64,000 bases of DNA, taken from assembly GCF_000025185.1 (NCBI RefSeq), contig NC_013720.1, forward strand, positions 62,001 to 126,000, in the 5' to 3' direction. A model generated the notes under the pieces. The model worked only from the letters and a program-made list of their open reading frames with translations. It searched no databases and was not told the DNA's origin. The position numbers were made by a program, and so were the translations under genes. This document shows positions 36,773 to 45,702 of the stretch, one piece after another; the stretch's first letter is position 1, and each line of letters begins with the position of its first letter. The DNA comes from Pirellula staleyi DSM 6068 (GTDB taxonomy: Bacteria; Planctomycetota; Planctomycetia; Pirellulales; Pirellulaceae).

Positions 36773-37774
36773 TTACGAGCGATAATTCTCGTGGCAAGCG
36801 GTGCAGGCTTTGCCAATTTCGGTCGATGCCGAGGAAGCTGCTTCGAAGTTCTTTAGCCGCACAGCTTCGGCGATCTCTTTGCCCGCCTTTTTCATTTGCT
36901 CGCAGAAGACTTTGTACTCGTCGTCATCGGCGTCCATCATCCCCTCTTTGGTCAGCACGTCGCCAATCACGGCAATGATCTCGGCGTCGTGCAGAATCTT
37001 ATCCGCGTTGGCGGTGAAGGAACCTTTGTCGGCGAGCGCCGGTTTCAGACGAGGTTCGTAAATGTTCTCGAGGTGCATCATCAGTGGCGAACGATCGCAA
37101 ACATTTGGCCAGGTGACTTTGGTTTCCGCTTCTTTCCCGGCATAAGGGGAACTGCCACTCAGCAGATCCTGCAACTCTTGCTTGCGCAGTTTGGCTTCCT
37201 GAAACACCTGCGATGTGCCGACCTTCGAGTTCGCGGCTGTTCGGCCAATGATGTCGCGAGCAGCAGGAGCATCTTTCTTCCAGCGCACTTCGCCGTCGTA
37301 GTCGCCAGCCACAGCAAACAGCATGGCGAGCATGCTGAAATCGCGGCGAGCAGCTTTGTAGCCCCGTCCGGCGAAATCGCTTGGCGTCGTAATCCCGGTA
37401 TCGATCACAAGCTTGAGGGCTTTGATCTCATCCTCGATCGTGGTGGGACTGATGAGTGCCGACCAACCGGTGCCACTGGTGGGTCCACCAGCGTTAGCCA
37501 TCGGGGCAGCTGCTCCACCAGAAGGGGCTGCAACAACAGCCTTGCTCAAGTCGGCGGGACGTCCACCCACCAGACCGTCGCGAAAGGCATCTTCGAAGAA
37601 GGTGGAATCATTCGCCGGGAAAGCTGGCGGCTTGGCGCGCGTGATCGTTTTCGGCGGCTTCTGCTGCGCGCTGGCGGTCGGAATCGCAGCCACGGCAAGC
37701 AGTCCGATGATCAACCAACTGGCAATGGCGGCGTTGCTGGCGAAAAGTTTTTCGACCCACAAATTTGAGCGCAT
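36773..37774 (-). CDS. Exported monohaem c-type cytochrome, cytochrome c'-like
   Basis: 333 residues from the ATG at 37774 (the frame also opens with a TTG two codons earlier). Signal peptide: AIASWLIIGLLAVAAIPTASAQ. The single haem motif CTACH sits at the very C-terminus (GKACTACHENYRS), preceded by a helical domain, as in cytochrome c'. An additional N-terminal part of about 120 residues is Ala/Gly/Pro rich. Cytochrome c' proteins bind NO or carry electrons; the role here is not known. It converges with the STN-domain gene. Confidence 0.85.
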   Translation of the reverse strand: MRSNLWVEKLFASNAAIASWLIIGLLAVAAIPTASAQQKPPKTITRAKPPAFPANDSTFFEDAFRDGLVGGRPADLSKAVVAAPSGGAAAPMANAGGPTSGTGWSALISPTTIEDEIKALKLVIDTGITTPSDFAGRGYKAARRDFSMLAMLFAVAGDYDGEVRWKKDAPAARDIIGRTAANSKVGTSQVFQEAKLRKQELQDLLSGSSPYAGKEAETKVTWPNVCDRSPLMMHLENIYEPRLKPALADKGSFTANADKILHDAEIIAVIGDVLTKEGMMDADDDEYKVFCEQMKKAGKEIAEAVRLKNFEAASSASTEIGKACTACHENYRS

Positions 37775-37955
37775 GGGCAAGTCTCTGTCGCAGCGGAGGA
37801 GATTGTTGGAGAAGCGTCGGCCACCCTAGCTGGCGTTTCGAGGGGACCTTCTACTTTACTTTACCTGGAAGCGCTCGGCCGGGCCAGGAAGTACTCAGGG
37901 AAGCTGCAAACCTCGGCTGATAAAGCCACTCCGATGGCAAGCGAAAGTGCCGCGA

Positions 37956-38666
37956 CTACTGCGGCGGCAGGTAGGGATTCGGCGGCAGTGGCGGCGTGAA
38001 TCCGGAATCGGCCGGAGCAGGCGTAAACCCTGTTGGCGGGCTGATGTACGTCTCGCCCGATCCGGGACGCATCCCAGCGCTTGGAGGTGGAGCCGAAACA
38101 CCATCGGGCAGGTAAAGCTGCGGCTCGCCTCCCGGCAAACCATCGCCAGGAAGTCCGATTTTCGGTGGCTGGCTCTGCTCAGCAGCGGCTGCGGCACCCG
38201 GTGGCAAGCTGGTCACACCACCACCGCGAACTTGATCGCGCAGCGATTGTGCACGCGACTGAAGTTGTTCTGGGGGAACCACTTCCTGCGGCACGAGGGT
38301 GACATCGACGATCCGCTCATCGCGGAACTCACGTGTCGTGAGATTCTCGGCCGCGAAATCGAGTGGCGGAATTTGGTACCACGGCGGCGAAATCTCTTGG
38401 TATAGCGTTTCGGTGCGATAGCCATCTTTGATGATCGTGAGCTTACGCGTGCCGTAATAGATGAAATTGGTCGAGCACGGCGTAACCCCTACCTCTTGGT
38501 CGTCAACAAACACCTGAGCACCCGGAGGAAAAGTGCGGACTGTTAATCGACGACGAACGCAGCCTGTCGAGAACAAACAGAGCACTACAAGCAACCCAAT
38601 CACAGACCACCGGCCCGTGGGGCTGGAAGTGCGGCGTGCTTCGGGTGAATGTGTCTGCGTGGTCAT
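37956..38666 (-). CDS. PEGA-domain lipoprotein
   Basis: 236 residues from the ATG at 38666; an upstream frame to 38783 has no support. The lipobox is FSTGC after a hydrophobic stretch (VIGLLVVLCL), so the mature protein is a lipoprotein. A PEGA domain follows (VRTFPPGAQVFVDDQEVGVT, then KLTIIKDGYRT). The C-terminal half is Pro/Gly rich and probably extended. PEGA domains are surface adhesion or wall-associated modules; no partner is evident. Diverges from the DsbD gene with a 290-bp spacer. Confidence 0.86.
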   Translation of the reverse strand: MTTQTHSPEARRTSSPTGRWSVIGLLVVLCLFSTGCVRRRLTVRTFPPGAQVFVDDQEVGVTPCSTNFIYYGTRKLTIIKDGYRTETLYQEISPPWYQIPPLDFAAENLTTREFRDERIVDVTLVPQEVVPPEQLQSRAQSLRDQVRGGGVTSLPPGAAAAAEQSQPPKIGLPGDGLPGGEPQLYLPDGVSAPPPSAGMRPGSGETYISPPTGFTPAPADSGFTPPLPPNPYLPPQ

Positions 38667-38956
38667 GAAAATCGTGGCTGGTTGTGGGGGAAAATCGCGG
38701 CGGGAGTTTAGCGAGAGCTGCGGGCCGCGTGTAGAGCAACTTCTGATCCTGCCTGCTGATCCTGACTCCTCCATTTTGGGCAACTTGGGCAGAGATCGAT
38801 GAACATTGATATTCGAGCTGCGTAAACGCTGTTACTCATTTCAGTGACAAACCAAGGATGGGGCGACTGCATCGCGTAGTTCGGAATTGACCCTTCCCCC
38901 GCATCGCTCCTACAATGCAATTCCTTTCCTTCACCGCAACTAACCACAGTCGTGCC

Positions 38957-41512
38957 ATGCCTTTAGATCTCTTTACTGCCACCGCTTGGCGAATCGTTCG
39001 TCAGGGACTTATCGCGGCAACTTTGCTCGGACTGGTAGTTTGCGCAAACTCGGCAAAGGGAGTTGATCCCAACCGGACTGCCGACCCTACCCGTCCGATT
39101 GCCCCTGCTGGCGAACTCGATGCGCCGTTCGACCCGAGTGCTCCGGCATCGGAAGGTGCGTCACAGCCAAGGTTTAACTTGCCCGCTGCCCTTCCCGGTC
39201 TGGCTGGTGACGGCGGAATCGCTGGTGGTTTGGGGCTTGGCGATAGCAGTGGCGAGCATGTCTTTTTCAGTGCCAAGCTGACAGCCGAGGAAGGAACCAA
39301 CCGTGGCACCATCTCGCTGACAGCCGACATCGAACAAGGGTTTCACATCTATTCGATCACTCAGCCTCCCAAAGGGCCGCAAAAGTCGGTGATCGAGCTG
39401 GTTCCGCATCCGCAAGTCAAGCTCTCAGGACGGTTTACGCCCGATCAGGAACCCAAACTGCACGACACGGGAATCTTCCCGGTGCTGGCCGAGGAACATA
39501 CGGGCAAAATCACCTGGAGCGCTCCGGTCGAGTTCTCTGAAGGTGTTAATCCTGAGGAACTTACGCTCGAGATTAGTTTCCAGGGCCAAGTTTGCGACGA
39601 CATCAAAGGAAGCTGCCAAAACATCGAACCGACCAAGGTTGCTGCAAAGTTCAGTGGCACCACTCAGCCCGCTGAATCGTCAGGTGTCTACCTCCCCAAA
39701 TTTGGCAAACTGAAACTCGAAGGAACGATCGAACCCGCCGTCGCCAACCCTGGCTCGGTCATCACCGTCACGATTAAGGCAACTCCGATCGATGGCTACC
39801 ACGTTTACGCCTACGCACCCGTCGATCGTCCAGATGTGATTGCGAATAAGCCAACGCTGATCGATATTTCGCGGCGGCTCGGCTGGAAGATGGGAGAGGT
39901 CAAAGCCTCGAGCGAGCCAATCTTCAAGAAAGGGGACGCCGTTGTCGGCGACTCGTACTACCACGAAGAGCCGATCACTTGGACCACCACGGTGGCCGTG
40001 CCAATGGAAGCCACCTTCGGCGACTTCGATCTGGTGGGCTATATCGGCTATCAAACCTGCCTCGACACCAGTTGTCTGCAGCCAACCGGTGCCCAGTTCA
40101 AGGCCACCGTGACCGTGAGCCAGGATTCACCGAGCGGTGTCCAAAAACTCGCCTTCTCGGATTACAGCTACGCCAAAGTCGCCGAGCTTGCCAAAGAGTC
40201 GTCCGAGTTGAAACTCGCCGCCTCACCAAGCGGGCGCGATCTGCCGATCAACTGGGGCACACTGACGCCGATCTTGGGACTCGCCTTCTTGGGCGGGCTC
40301 ATCCTGAACCTGATGCCGTGCGTCTTGCCGGTGCTGGGGCTCAAGATCCTTTCCTTTGCGAAACAAGGTGGTCAAAGCCGCAGCAAAGTCATTCTGCTCA
40401 ATGTCGCCTATACCGCAGGCCTCTTATCAGTGTTTCTCGTCCTAGCTGCCCTCGTGGCGTTCGCCAACATGGGTTGGGGCGAGCAGTTCACGCAGCTCTG
40501 GTTCCGCGTCACCGTCACTGCGATTGTGTTTGTGATGTCGCTCAGCTTTTTGGGTGTATGGGAACTCCCGATTCCCGGTTTTGCAACCTCGGAAAAAGCG
40601 AGCGAACTGCAGAGCCAAGAAGGTGTGCAAGGTGCGTATTACAAGGGGATTTTCACCACGGTGATCGCTACCCCTTGCAGCGGACCGTTCCTCGGAACGG
40701 TGCTGGGGCTGACGCTCGATCAGCCGATCCCCGCGATCTTTATGATCTTCACGATGGCCGGTCTCGGCATGGCTTCCCCTTATTTGCTCGTGGGTCTATT
40801 CCCACAACTTTCGCGAGTGATTCCTAAGCCTGGCGCTTGGATGGAAACGTTCGAGCGTCTACTCGGCTTCCTGATGCTGCTGGCTGCTGTGGTGCAATTC
40901 TCCACGATCGGCGCCGAGCACTACACCGCTGCCCTGATGCTGATGGTCGGACTCGCTTTTGCCTGCTGGATGATCGGCCGCGTCCCCGAAACGGCCACCA
41001 CCAATCAGAAAATCAGTAGCTGGTTTACCGGAACCGCTGTGGCAGCCACGATTGGCTTTCTCGCCTTCGCCTTCCTGACAGCTCCGCACGCAAGTGAAGA
41101 ATTGCCGTGGCAGCCATACTCCAAAGCGAGCCTCGCGCAGCTGCAGAGTGAGGGTAAAACGGTGCTCGTCGATTTCACGGCCGATTGGTGCCTCACCTGC
41201 CAGTACAACTCGCGCACCGCGATCAACACCCCCAAGGTGCAAGAGTTGGTGAAGAAGAACGGCGTCGTGACGCTGCTGGCCGACTGGACGAATCCCTCGC
41301 CCGAAATCAAAGACCAGCTGACTGCCCTTCGCAAAGCTTCGATTCCGCTGCTGGTGGTTTACCCTGCCGGAAAACCGCAAGACGCGATCGTCCTGCCCGA
41401 CCTGATTTTCGAGAACCAGGTGATCGAAGCCCTGGAAAAAGCGGGTCCTTCGCAGGGAGAGAGTGCCGCCGCACAAGCGGTGGTGGGGTCGACGAATCAC
41501 GCCGCACGCTAG
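38957..41512 (+). CDS. dsbD: Thiol:disulfide interchange protein DsbD/ScsB-like
   Basis: 851 residues from the ATG at 38957, chosen because a signal peptide (RQGLIAATLLGLVVCANS) begins close after it; an ATG at 38915 adds 14 residues. Two DsbD-alpha-like domains lie in tandem before the membrane part (about 80-240 and 255-390; Cys pairs in GQVCDDIKGSCQ and YQTCLDTSCLQ). The membrane domain, with about eight helices, has both redox cysteines (LMPCVLPV, TPCSGPF). The final thioredoxin-like domain has WCLTC near residue 743. It moves electrons from cytoplasmic thioredoxin to periplasmic thiol proteins, for example for cytochrome c maturation. All key Cys are present. Confidence 0.92.
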   Translation: MPLDLFTATAWRIVRQGLIAATLLGLVVCANSAKGVDPNRTADPTRPIAPAGELDAPFDPSAPASEGASQPRFNLPAALPGLAGDGGIAGGLGLGDSSGEHVFFSAKLTAEEGTNRGTISLTADIEQGFHIYSITQPPKGPQKSVIELVPHPQVKLSGRFTPDQEPKLHDTGIFPVLAEEHTGKITWSAPVEFSEGVNPEELTLEISFQGQVCDDIKGSCQNIEPTKVAAKFSGTTQPAESSGVYLPKFGKLKLEGTIEPAVANPGSVITVTIKATPIDGYHVYAYAPVDRPDVIANKPTLIDISRRLGWKMGEVKASSEPIFKKGDAVVGDSYYHEEPITWTTTVAVPMEATFGDFDLVGYIGYQTCLDTSCLQPTGAQFKATVTVSQDSPSGVQKLAFSDYSYAKVAELAKESSELKLAASPSGRDLPINWGTLTPILGLAFLGGLILNLMPCVLPVLGLKILSFAKQGGQSRSKVILLNVAYTAGLLSVFLVLAALVAFANMGWGEQFTQLWFRVTVTAIVFVMSLSFLGVWELPIPGFATSEKASELQSQEGVQGAYYKGIFTTVIATPCSGPFLGTVLGLTLDQPIPAIFMIFTMAGLGMASPYLLVGLFPQLSRVIPKPGAWMETFERLLGFLMLLAAVVQFSTIGAEHYTAALMLMVGLAFACWMIGRVPETATTNQKISSWFTGTAVAATIGFLAFAFLTAPHASEELPWQPYSKASLAQLQSEGKTVLVDFTADWCLTCQYNSRTAINTPKVQELVKKNGVVTLLADWTNPSPEIKDQLTALRKASIPLLVVYPAGKPQDAIVLPDLIFENQVIEALEKAGPSQGESAAAQAVVGSTNHAAR

Positions 41513-41698
41513 ATACTCTAGGGATACCATCAGCTAGCAAGTCGCGCGCAACATTCTTTCTGCTTACGGGGCTCGTTGCTCCCGTAAGCCTGTTGTTGTC
41601 GATCTCCTCAAAGTGCACGCCCCAGTGCGTCTTCCGAGGGGACTTCGCCTGCGCCACTTTTGCTCGCCACCAGTCCCTAGCCCCCAGCCGCTTCTCCC

Positions 41699-43270
41699 AT
41701 GTACGCTCCCCCTGTCCGCCGTGCGATCATTAGTGTCAGCGACAAAACCGGCCTGGCTTCGTTTGCCAAAGGGCTCGTCGCCTGTGGAGTCGAAATCTAT
41801 AGCACCGGTGGAACGCGCAAGCACCTGATCGATCATGGTGTCGCAGCGCGCGACGTGGCTGAGTACACCCAGTTTCCCGAAATGCTCGATGGCCGTGTAA
41901 AAACGCTCCATCCCAAAATCTTCGGTGGGATTTTGGTCCGTCACGATCAGCCGGAAGATCTCGAACTGATCGCCGAGCATGGAATCGTGACGATGGAACT
42001 GGTGGTGGTAAATCTCTACCCGTTCCAGGAGACAATTGCTCGCGAAGGGGTGACGCGCGAAGAGGCGATCGAGCAGATCGACATCGGTGGGCCGAGCCTC
42101 GTCCGCGCTGCTGCCAAGAACCACGCCTTCACCAGCATCGTCACCTCGGCCGAGCAGTACGGCGAAGTGCTGGGCGAAATCCGGGCGCACGGTGCGACGT
42201 CGCTCGAGCTGCGACGTAAACTCGCGGGCCGAGCGTTTGCCAAAACAGCCGACTACGACACCGCCATTGCCGCCTACTTTGCCAAGCAAGAAGGGGACGA
42301 TTCGATCTTCCCCAAGCAGCTGGCATTGACCTTCGATCGTCAAACAGAACTGCGTTACGGCGAGAACTCGCACCAGCGTGGCGCCGTCTATCAAACACGC
42401 GGCAGCAGCGGCCCGAGTCTCGTGACCGCGAAGCAGCTTAACGGCAAAGAGCTGTCGTACAACAACCTGCTCGATCTCGATAGCGCGCTGGCCATTGTGC
42501 GCGGCATCGAGATGCCTGCCGTCACCGTCATCAAGCACAACAATCCGTGCGGCGCAGCCACGGGCGACAGCATCTCGCTTGCCTGCAGCAAAGCGCTCGC
42601 CGGTGATCCGCAGAGTGCCTTTGGTGGAGTGCTCGGTTTCAATCGCGTTCTCGACATCGCGACCGCCGAACTCCTGAGCACGCCGGGGCTGTTTATCGAA
42701 GCGATCGTCGCCCCCGATTTTCACCCAGCCGCGGTGGAAATCCTCCGTACACGTCCGAAGTGGAAAGCGAACGTTCGGCTCTTAAGCGTCGGCCCGCTCG
42801 ATCGCCCCCCCACCGCCATCAGCTACCGTCAGATCGAGGGTGGCATGCTGGTGCAGGAAGCCGACGTTGGTCGCGATCTGCCGAGCGACTGGAAAGTGGT
42901 CACCACCACAACGCCACCTCCTGAAGTCACGCGCGACCTCGCCTTTGGCTGGGAGATGGTCCGCCACGTGAAGAGCAACGCCATCGTCGTCGTGAAAGAC
43001 ACCATGCTTCTCGGGTGTGGTGCCGGCCAGATGAGCCGCGTCGACTCGGTCGAGATTTCCCTCACCAAAGCGGGCGAACGATCGACCGGCGCTGTCCTCG
43101 CCAGCGATGCTTTCTTCCCTTTTGCCGACTCAATCGAGCGTGCCGCCAAAGCGGGCATCATCGCCATCATTCAGCCCGGCGGCAGCGTCCGCGACGAAGA
43201 AGTGATCGCCGCCTGCAATCAGCACAACATCGCCATGATCTTCACCGGCCGCCGCCACTTCAAACACTAA
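41699..43270 (+). CDS. purH: Bifunctional AICAR transformylase / IMP cyclohydrolase
   Basis: 523 residues, the full family length. N-terminal cyclohydrolase (MGS-like) domain: ISVSDKTGL (11-19), STGGTRKHL, KTLHPKIFGGIL (68-79). C-terminal transformylase: ELRYGENSHQRGA, KHNNPCGAA near 278-286 with the catalytic Lys-His, AFGGVLGFNR, and the end IIQPGGSVRDEEVI. It carries out the last two steps of IMP synthesis using 10-formyl-tetrahydrofolate. No purine gene is next to it. No SD is seen before the ATG. Confidence 0.97.
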   Translation: MYAPPVRRAIISVSDKTGLASFAKGLVACGVEIYSTGGTRKHLIDHGVAARDVAEYTQFPEMLDGRVKTLHPKIFGGILVRHDQPEDLELIAEHGIVTMELVVVNLYPFQETIAREGVTREEAIEQIDIGGPSLVRAAAKNHAFTSIVTSAEQYGEVLGEIRAHGATSLELRRKLAGRAFAKTADYDTAIAAYFAKQEGDDSIFPKQLALTFDRQTELRYGENSHQRGAVYQTRGSSGPSLVTAKQLNGKELSYNNLLDLDSALAIVRGIEMPAVTVIKHNNPCGAATGDSISLACSKALAGDPQSAFGGVLGFNRVLDIATAELLSTPGLFIEAIVAPDFHPAAVEILRTRPKWKANVRLLSVGPLDRPPTAISYRQIEGGMLVQEADVGRDLPSDWKVVTTTTPPPEVTRDLAFGWEMVRHVKSNAIVVVKDTMLLGCGAGQMSRVDSVEISLTKAGERSTGAVLASDAFFPFADSIERAAKAGIIAIIQPGGSVRDEEVIAACNQHNIAMIFTGRRHFKH

Positions 43271-43321
43271 GCCTCCGTCGCTCGGTTGCCATCAGACTGT
43301 GTTAGCAGGACAAATATGTAG

Positions 43322-43342
43322 GTCAGGTACTCCGTACCTGAC
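43322..43342. repeat. GTCAGGTAC hairpin
   Basis: Perfect 9-bp arms GTCAGGTAC and GTACCTGAC around TCC. The same arms, shortened by one base, recur at 44062-44082; the GTCAGG core is shared with 4440-4460. Confidence 0.7.
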
Positions 43343-43353
43343 AGCCTGGGTGG

Positions 43354-43421
43354 CACTGCTGGCTTGTCCAGCAGTGAGAATCACAAAGCAGGGTGACATT
43401 GATCGATGAACGCAGCAGTAG
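43354..43421. repeat. CACTGCTGG hairpin plus 28-nt motif
   Basis: Hairpin arms 43354-43362 and 43368-43376 with loop CTTGT, then GAGAATCACAA, then the 28-nt motif at 43394-43421. The same series (hairpin remnant, GAGAATCGCAA, 28-nt motif) occurs at 3676-3743, so the two form one composite repeat unit. Confidence 0.75.
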
Positions 43422-43455
43422 GTCACTTACGCGCGTACCTGACAGCTCGTAACTC

Positions 43456-43481
43456 GTAGGGCAGGTGCCTTACCTGCCTAC
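43456..43481. repeat. GTAGG-GCAGGT inverted repeat
   Basis: Arms GTAGGGCAGGT and ACCTGCCTAC with one bulged G and a short GCCTT loop. Of the same style as the neighbouring palindromes. Confidence 0.55.
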
Positions 43482-43548
43482 ACCGCACAAGCGTCTACAA
43501 TTCTGTATTGAGCTACGCCTCGCTCCCCTGCTGACGTCTGCTGGGTGC

Positions 43549-43567
43549 CACTGGCATCTTGCCAGTG
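43549..43567. repeat. CACTGGCA hairpin
   Basis: Perfect 8-bp arms CACTGGCA and TGCCAGTG around TCT. Confidence 0.55.
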
Positions 43568-43732
43568 CAGACCCTCCATTAACCCCAGCTACCCAGCTGA
43601 AGCTTAGGCGAAGTTCTACCAGCAGCCTCTAGCTCGATCGACCCCAACATCGATCACCACAGGCCAGATATTGAACTTCTGCCCTACGAACTAGCTCAAA
43701 GCAAAACCCCACCCTCACCTTTTGGTGTTTAC

Positions 43733-44035
43733 ATGGTGAAACTGCTACGATTTACTTTGCGTGACTATTTCTGGCTGGTGACTTGCCTAGCATTATCTAT
43801 TGGCTGGTACACAAGCAGTATTCACCTCACGGAGAAGATTGCGTCACTTCAAGCGAAGCTTGAAATGAGTGATCAGGGATTCTTGCTAAGTTGGTTCGAA
43901 GACTTCTTACGTGAGGAGGGCATACAAATGAAGTGGAGACCCGCAACTCATTCGGTAGCATTGAGTTCCGAGAAGACTGGGCGGAGCGTAAGTATTGGCG
44001 GTGATGTTGTCTTAAAAAACATGCCGCAAAAGTAA
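43733..44035 (+). CDS. Small membrane protein of unknown function
   Basis: 100 residues. The N-terminus LRFTLRDYFWLVTCLALSIGWY is one membrane helix of a style repeated in many small planctomycete proteins (LRDxxWLxxxxAxxxGW). A short coiled-coil stretch follows (LTEKIASLQAKLEM) and a soluble end. Codon use is visibly more AT-rich than in purH. It lies between two hairpin-rich gaps. Function unknown. Confidence 0.7.
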   Translation: MVKLLRFTLRDYFWLVTCLALSIGWYTSSIHLTEKIASLQAKLEMSDQGFLLSWFEDFLREEGIQMKWRPATHSVALSSEKTGRSVSIGGDVVLKNMPQK

Positions 44036-44061
44036 CGCAACCAAGCCCTGGAGCTCTGTAG

Positions 44062-44082
44062 GTCAGGTACGCCATACCTGAC
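44062..44082. repeat. GTCAGGTA hairpin
   Basis: Perfect 8-bp arms GTCAGGTA and TACCTGAC around CGCCA; second copy of the family at 43322-43342. A decayed relative (GTCAGGCAC...CACC) is at about 44180-44205. Confidence 0.65.
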
Positions 44083-44220
44083 AGCACCTAACACACGTAG
44101 TCCATGGCCATAATCCATGCAGAGCAACAAAATCTCTCCTTGCCATATCCGTGACTAATTGCACGCCTCTAAGAATTCTGTCAGGCACAGGGCACCTAAC
44201 CTGCCAATTAAGGGCAATTG

Positions 44221-44532
44221 ATGGACGGAATTACAAGCATCGACAAAGTGGTTGCTATGTATGAGGTTACCTTCAGCCACGCAATCGTTCCTAATATGCA
44301 AGCTAAGGTAAAAGTGTTGTCGCGTTCGATCGGCGACTTTATGGCGAGAATCAACGTAGCACGCATTGATAGGCAGCTGGGCTTTAGTGCCGGAGAATGT
44401 GGCTTAGGTGATACAGAGCAAGAAGCACTCGATGACTTGTTGACGCGATTCGTTCAGGATGCCCGCATGCACATGCCGCCCAACGGATACTTGAGTAGCG
44501 ATTTCGAGTGGATATCCGCAGATGAGTTCTAG
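44221..44532 (+). CDS. Small protein of unknown function
   Basis: 103 residues from the ATG at 44221, with AAGGG 6-7 nt upstream. No signal or membrane segment. The sequence is mixed (VTFSHAIVPNMQAKVKVLSR, DTEQEALDDLLTRFVQDARM) and consistent with a folded cytoplasmic protein. AT-richer than its neighbours, like the gene at 43733. I do not recognise it. Confidence 0.65.
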   Translation: MDGITSIDKVVAMYEVTFSHAIVPNMQAKVKVLSRSIGDFMARINVARIDRQLGFSAGECGLGDTEQEALDDLLTRFVQDARMHMPPNGYLSSDFEWISADEF

Positions 44533-44542
44533 CCAATAAGCT

Positions 44543-45460
44543 TCAAAGCGGCTTGTCACTACTGGCGAGGGGCACTTCGGCGGCCATGGGGACTTTGGTG
44601 GGTGGGATGGGTTTGCTGCGGAGGACGGTGGTGGCGAGGCCGACGAGAATCAGCGCGGCGCCGACGATGGTCCACCAGGCGGGGGCGTTGCCGTCGGTGA
44701 GATAGCCCCAGACAGGGACCAAGATTGGTTCGACGAGCGCGATGAGAGCCGCCTCGTGACCCGGGATCGAGCGGAGCGAGCGGGCGAAGAGGACGTAGGA
44801 AAGACCCAGCTGAAGCATTCCAAAGGCGATCAGCAGCGGCCACTGCATTCCCTCGGGGAGCGGCTGATTCCAGAGGGCAAACGGCGCGAGGACGATCGCG
44901 TTGGTGAGGTGGCAAACGGCGATCAGCCAAGTGCCGTCGAAGTCGCGCAGCTGGCGCAGAATCAGCACCACTACGGCGTAGCAAACGCCCGACGAGAGAG
45001 CGATCGCCACCGCTGCGAGCGATTCTCCTTGGGCCTCAAACCACAAGATCACGGCGATTCCAGCGCCGGCAAAGCACATTTGCAGTACGTCGGCGCGGCG
45101 GAGTCGTTCGCCAAGGAACAGCACCCCCACCAGCAGCATCCAGACGGGGCCGGTGCATTGCAGCCAAATGGCGTTGGCCGCGGTTCCCCATTTCATGGCG
45201 GTGAGGAATGTGGTGGTCATCAGCGAGAACGAGATCCCCAGCGGCAACAGCAGCCAGCTGAACTTGGGGGCTCGCACCAAGGGCAACAGAATGAGGGTCG
45301 CGAACACAGCCCGCCAAAAGCAGAGTCGCTCCGGAGCCCAATCGGCGAGGTATGCAGTTTTGGCGAAAAAGCCGCTGGTGCTCCAGAGCACAGCCGCGAC
45401 AAACGCCATCATCCGCGCGCGGGCTAAGGTCCGGTCGTCGACAGTGGGGGGAAAGTTCAT
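44543..45460 (-). CDS. EamA-family (DMT) transporter
   Basis: 305 residues from the ATG at 45460. Ten hydrophobic helices in two EamA halves: the first opens with MMAFVAAVLWSTSGFFAKTA, and the second contains GVCYAVVVLILRQL and ends with the motif EPILVPVWGYLTDGNAPAWW. DMT permeases export or import amino acids, nucleosides or drugs; the substrate is open. It diverges from the FAD oxidoreductase gene with a 242-bp spacer. Confidence 0.88.
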   Translation of the reverse strand: MNFPPTVDDRTLARARMMAFVAAVLWSTSGFFAKTAYLADWAPERLCFWRAVFATLILLPLVRAPKFSWLLLPLGISFSLMTTTFLTAMKWGTAANAIWLQCTGPVWMLLVGVLFLGERLRRADVLQMCFAGAGIAVILWFEAQGESLAAVAIALSSGVCYAVVVLILRQLRDFDGTWLIAVCHLTNAIVLAPFALWNQPLPEGMQWPLLIAFGMLQLGLSYVLFARSLRSIPGHEAALIALVEPILVPVWGYLTDGNAPAWWTIVGAALILVGLATTVLRSKPIPPTKVPMAAEVPLASSDKPL

Positions 45461-45702
45461 GGGTCGCAGCTTCGCACGGCTTAGCAGGAGCAAGTTCGTT
45501 CGCCAGTGCACCGTTGTGGCATCGCCGCGCGGGTTCGTCTAGCAGCGGTATCCTCCGAATTACCGGAAAAACCGGTCGCCACGCTCCATCGACAGTGGGT
45601 GAAACGCCGACCTACAATTTCGAGACTCCCTGGACTGCGAAAATCGGCTGTGAGAAGCCCCCGAGCTGCTTGCGGCAAAAAACTCCCACGAAAGAGCGCT
45701 GG

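Larger units (their letters stand above)
43271..43732. other. 462-bp hairpin-dense intergenic region
   Basis: Downstream of purH. It carries at least four inverted repeats (43322-43342, 43354-43376, 43456-43481, 43549-43567) and one copy of the 28-nt motif (43394-43421), all related in type to the repeats of the 3154-3908 region. No gene was recognised in it. Confidence 0.65.
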
